From Epiperipatus broadwayi (taxonomy: Eukaryota > Onychophora > Udeonychophora > Euonychophora > Peripatidae), in assembly GCA_028023455.1 (NCBI GenBank), contig JAQFVV010000204.1:1707001-1771000 (forward strand): 64,000 bases of DNA, given 5' to 3'. Shown here piece by piece: positions 62,004-64,000 of this stretch. Both the position numbers and the translations under genes were made by a program. The notes below the pieces were generated by a model. That model was given only the letters and a program-made list of their open reading frames with translations. It made no database searches and had not been told where the DNA came from. Each line of letters opens with the position of its first letter. The first letter of the stretch is position 1.

Positions 62004-64000
62004 TTGTTACATTTATAAACACAAGCTTTTTAAATTAAGTCATGTGACATCTGACTTGATTTTTTTTTGTGTGTATATATTTTTATATAAGTGTTAATCA
62101 TAAAATATGTTTAAGAAGCCATTTTTAAATGCTTTATAAAATAAAATTTTCTATTAAGCATTAATATTAGAGACTTTTAATTTTGATATTGATTATATAA
62201 TATGCTATTTGAACAATGACAGCAATGACTATATTTAGTTATCTATAAAAATAAAGCTAATAAAATTTTTACAGTTTCTAATTTATAATAGTCAATTTAC
62301 AGAAGCATATATAAGGTTATAATATATATACCATATTATTTTATATTTCATATATATGATTGTAGTCATTAGAAAGGAAAGAAGTTGTCTAACTAATGTC
62401 TTTTAAGACAAATTAATTTATTAATTTTAAACTGCATCCACTCATTAAATGAAATGTAATAATTTTTAACTTAATAAAAATAATTAAACATTTATTTATT
62501 AAAAGATAACTATTGTAAATGAACATTTATTAAAAATATTTTTAAAAAAATGAAGTTGTTATAAGTGAACTTGCTTTGGATGTGATTAATATAAAGTATT
62601 TTACACATTTATATTAAAAAGTGACAGAAAAAAGTTTTTATTTTTAATACATTTAGTGATTTTGCCTATAAAATTATTGATTTATTTTTCTTGGTGTGAT
62701 GGAAGAAGAGTATGATTTGTTTTAACTATTATAAATATTAAAAAAAGAAGAAAAGCCAAACTAGAACAAGAAGTTGCAACTTGTATTGAGAAAACGAGAC
62801 TTAAAATTGAGACAACACTTTTTCACCCGAATTATCAATAATGTATTGACAACTGTCGCTTTTAAAGAAGTGAATCTCTTGCTGATTTTATAAAGGTTTA
62901 ATATACCATAAAACATCTTGTCTCTTCCACTTTGATATGATTAACATCAAAAATGTTCACAATGACAGTTAAAATATTTTAACTTTTTCTAAATAGAGAG
63001 ATAAAATTAATGATGGTTAAACTTAGCAATTATTCGTATAAATCATTTGCTTTTTTTAAAAAATGAATTCAAGCATAACACAATTTTAAATAATTTTGAA
63101 GCTGAATTTTAGTTTTTATTGGGAATATGCGATAAACTGGAGATTCTTCAATATAAATATATGTAGATTACAAATGAATAAACTACTAAAAGAAATACTC
63201 TTAACAAAATAAAAATTTATCCTTTAAATTATATTTATAGCGATGTTAGATGGCATGCCAAGTGATAGTACACACAATAATTATGTGTAGTTATCATAGA
63301 ACATAAAATAATTATAGCATTTCTTTATACTTTGACATTATCAAAGATGTAGAGATAGCAATGAAGAAGATAGTTTTTCTTTTATTGCTAGTACAGATTT
63401 TAGAATAAATTAATGAATTTGTTTAAAAAAAATTGAAAAATTAATTCTACCCCCCTCCACACACACACACACATAAAAAGCAATAACTGTTTTTTTTGGG
63501 GGGAGGGTACAAATAATAGTATTTATGAAATTAAAATAATATAGATAAAAACTTTGATTTCCAGTATCATGCAAAAGATTACAAGAATCAATTTATATGT
63601 TTTGTGAGTGAAGTTAATTATCTTAACAAAACTTTCATTTTTTAAATTTTTTTATAATGTAATAGCATTTGATGAGAGGGTACCCATAAAAACTGAAAAA
63701 AATTTGAGGGCACTTGTAACACAGGCTTCTGCTACTATGTGAATATTTGCAGAACCCTTCTGAGTTAGTATGCCAGTCAACATTGAAAAGAAAGATTGCC
63801 TTCAGTGATTAGTTGTTTATTATTTCATCTATTTTGTGATGGCTCAATCACATTAGGAAGACAGTTGCTATGAATAAATCACAAGTTTATGACCAGAAAG
63901 ACAGTTGCCTAATTCTGTGTTATGCTTTGAAGCAGTATTTTGAAGCTCTGGTTATGATCAGAAATAAAGCAGCAATCCAACCAATGGAAAACTCCCATTT
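62004..64000. other. A+T-rich non-coding DNA at the right edge
   Basis: No gene is recognised. A C-rich run ACCCCCCTCC near 63,450 followed by (CA)n faces GGGGGGAGGGT near 63,498, which could form an imperfect stem. The last 340 bp (63,660-64,000) are less A+T-rich and may be the start of another repeat cut by the window edge; I cannot identify it. Confidence 0.4.

Overview
The window is about three-quarters A+T, with no operons, many (AT)n and (GT)n tracts, and metazoan-type mobile elements: Ty3/gypsy LTR retrotransposons, a Merlin DNA transposon, a hAT-like short element, a tRNA-derived SINE-like unit and hammerhead ribozymes of the Penelope/retrozyme type. It looks like accessory DNA from an A+T-rich invertebrate animal. 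I cannot name the species, and I see no ordinary multi-exon host gene.

Left part (1-25,700). At the left edge lies the 3' end of an open reading frame for a lysine-rich protein made of seven ~30-residue repeats. It is the only candidate host-type gene here. The rest is A+T-rich non-coding DNA with worn repeats: a possible relic LTR (5.6-6.1 kb), a small inverted-repeat element (7.7 kb), a ~170-190 bp tandem repeat (9.7 kb), a plus-strand gypsy gag-protease relic (11.1-12.0 kb), a minus-strand gypsy relic whose RT-integrase core is deleted (14.0-15.1 kb) beside one of two related LTR-like blocks (13.1 and 20.2 kb), and a well-formed hammerhead ribozyme (20.13 kb).

Central part (25,704-56,863). 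Three large LTR retrotransposons occupy almost everything. E1 (25,704-32,346) and E2 (32,363-45,348) flank the same 16 bp (AT)8 tract, and E3 (46,112-56,863) follows 0.76 kb later. E1 and E2 have very long LTRs (1.85 and 3.9 kb) and carry only a gag gene with a long coiled-coil head; no pol is present. E3 has 2.77 kb LTRs and a broken gag-protease-RT-RNase H-integrase set. The gag cores of all three are related, so E1 and E2 look like non-autonomous relatives that would need pol supplied in trans. E2 holds three nested insertions: a palindromic SINE-like unit in its 5' LTR, a solo LTR in its leader, and a Merlin transposon (8 bp target duplication, ~145 bp inverted repeats) in its 3' LTR.

Unifying pattern: all four datable LTR insertions (E1, E2, the solo LTR, E3) sit exactly inside (AT)n tracts with 4 bp ATAT duplications (E2 has ATAT/GTAT). 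This suggests integration directed to AT dinucleotide repeats.

Right part (56,864-64,000). A+T-rich non-coding DNA with a short tandem duplication (57.8 kb), a 462 bp hAT-like element with matching ends (60.2 kb) and a second minimal hammerhead ribozyme inside a short inverted repeat (61.9 kb).
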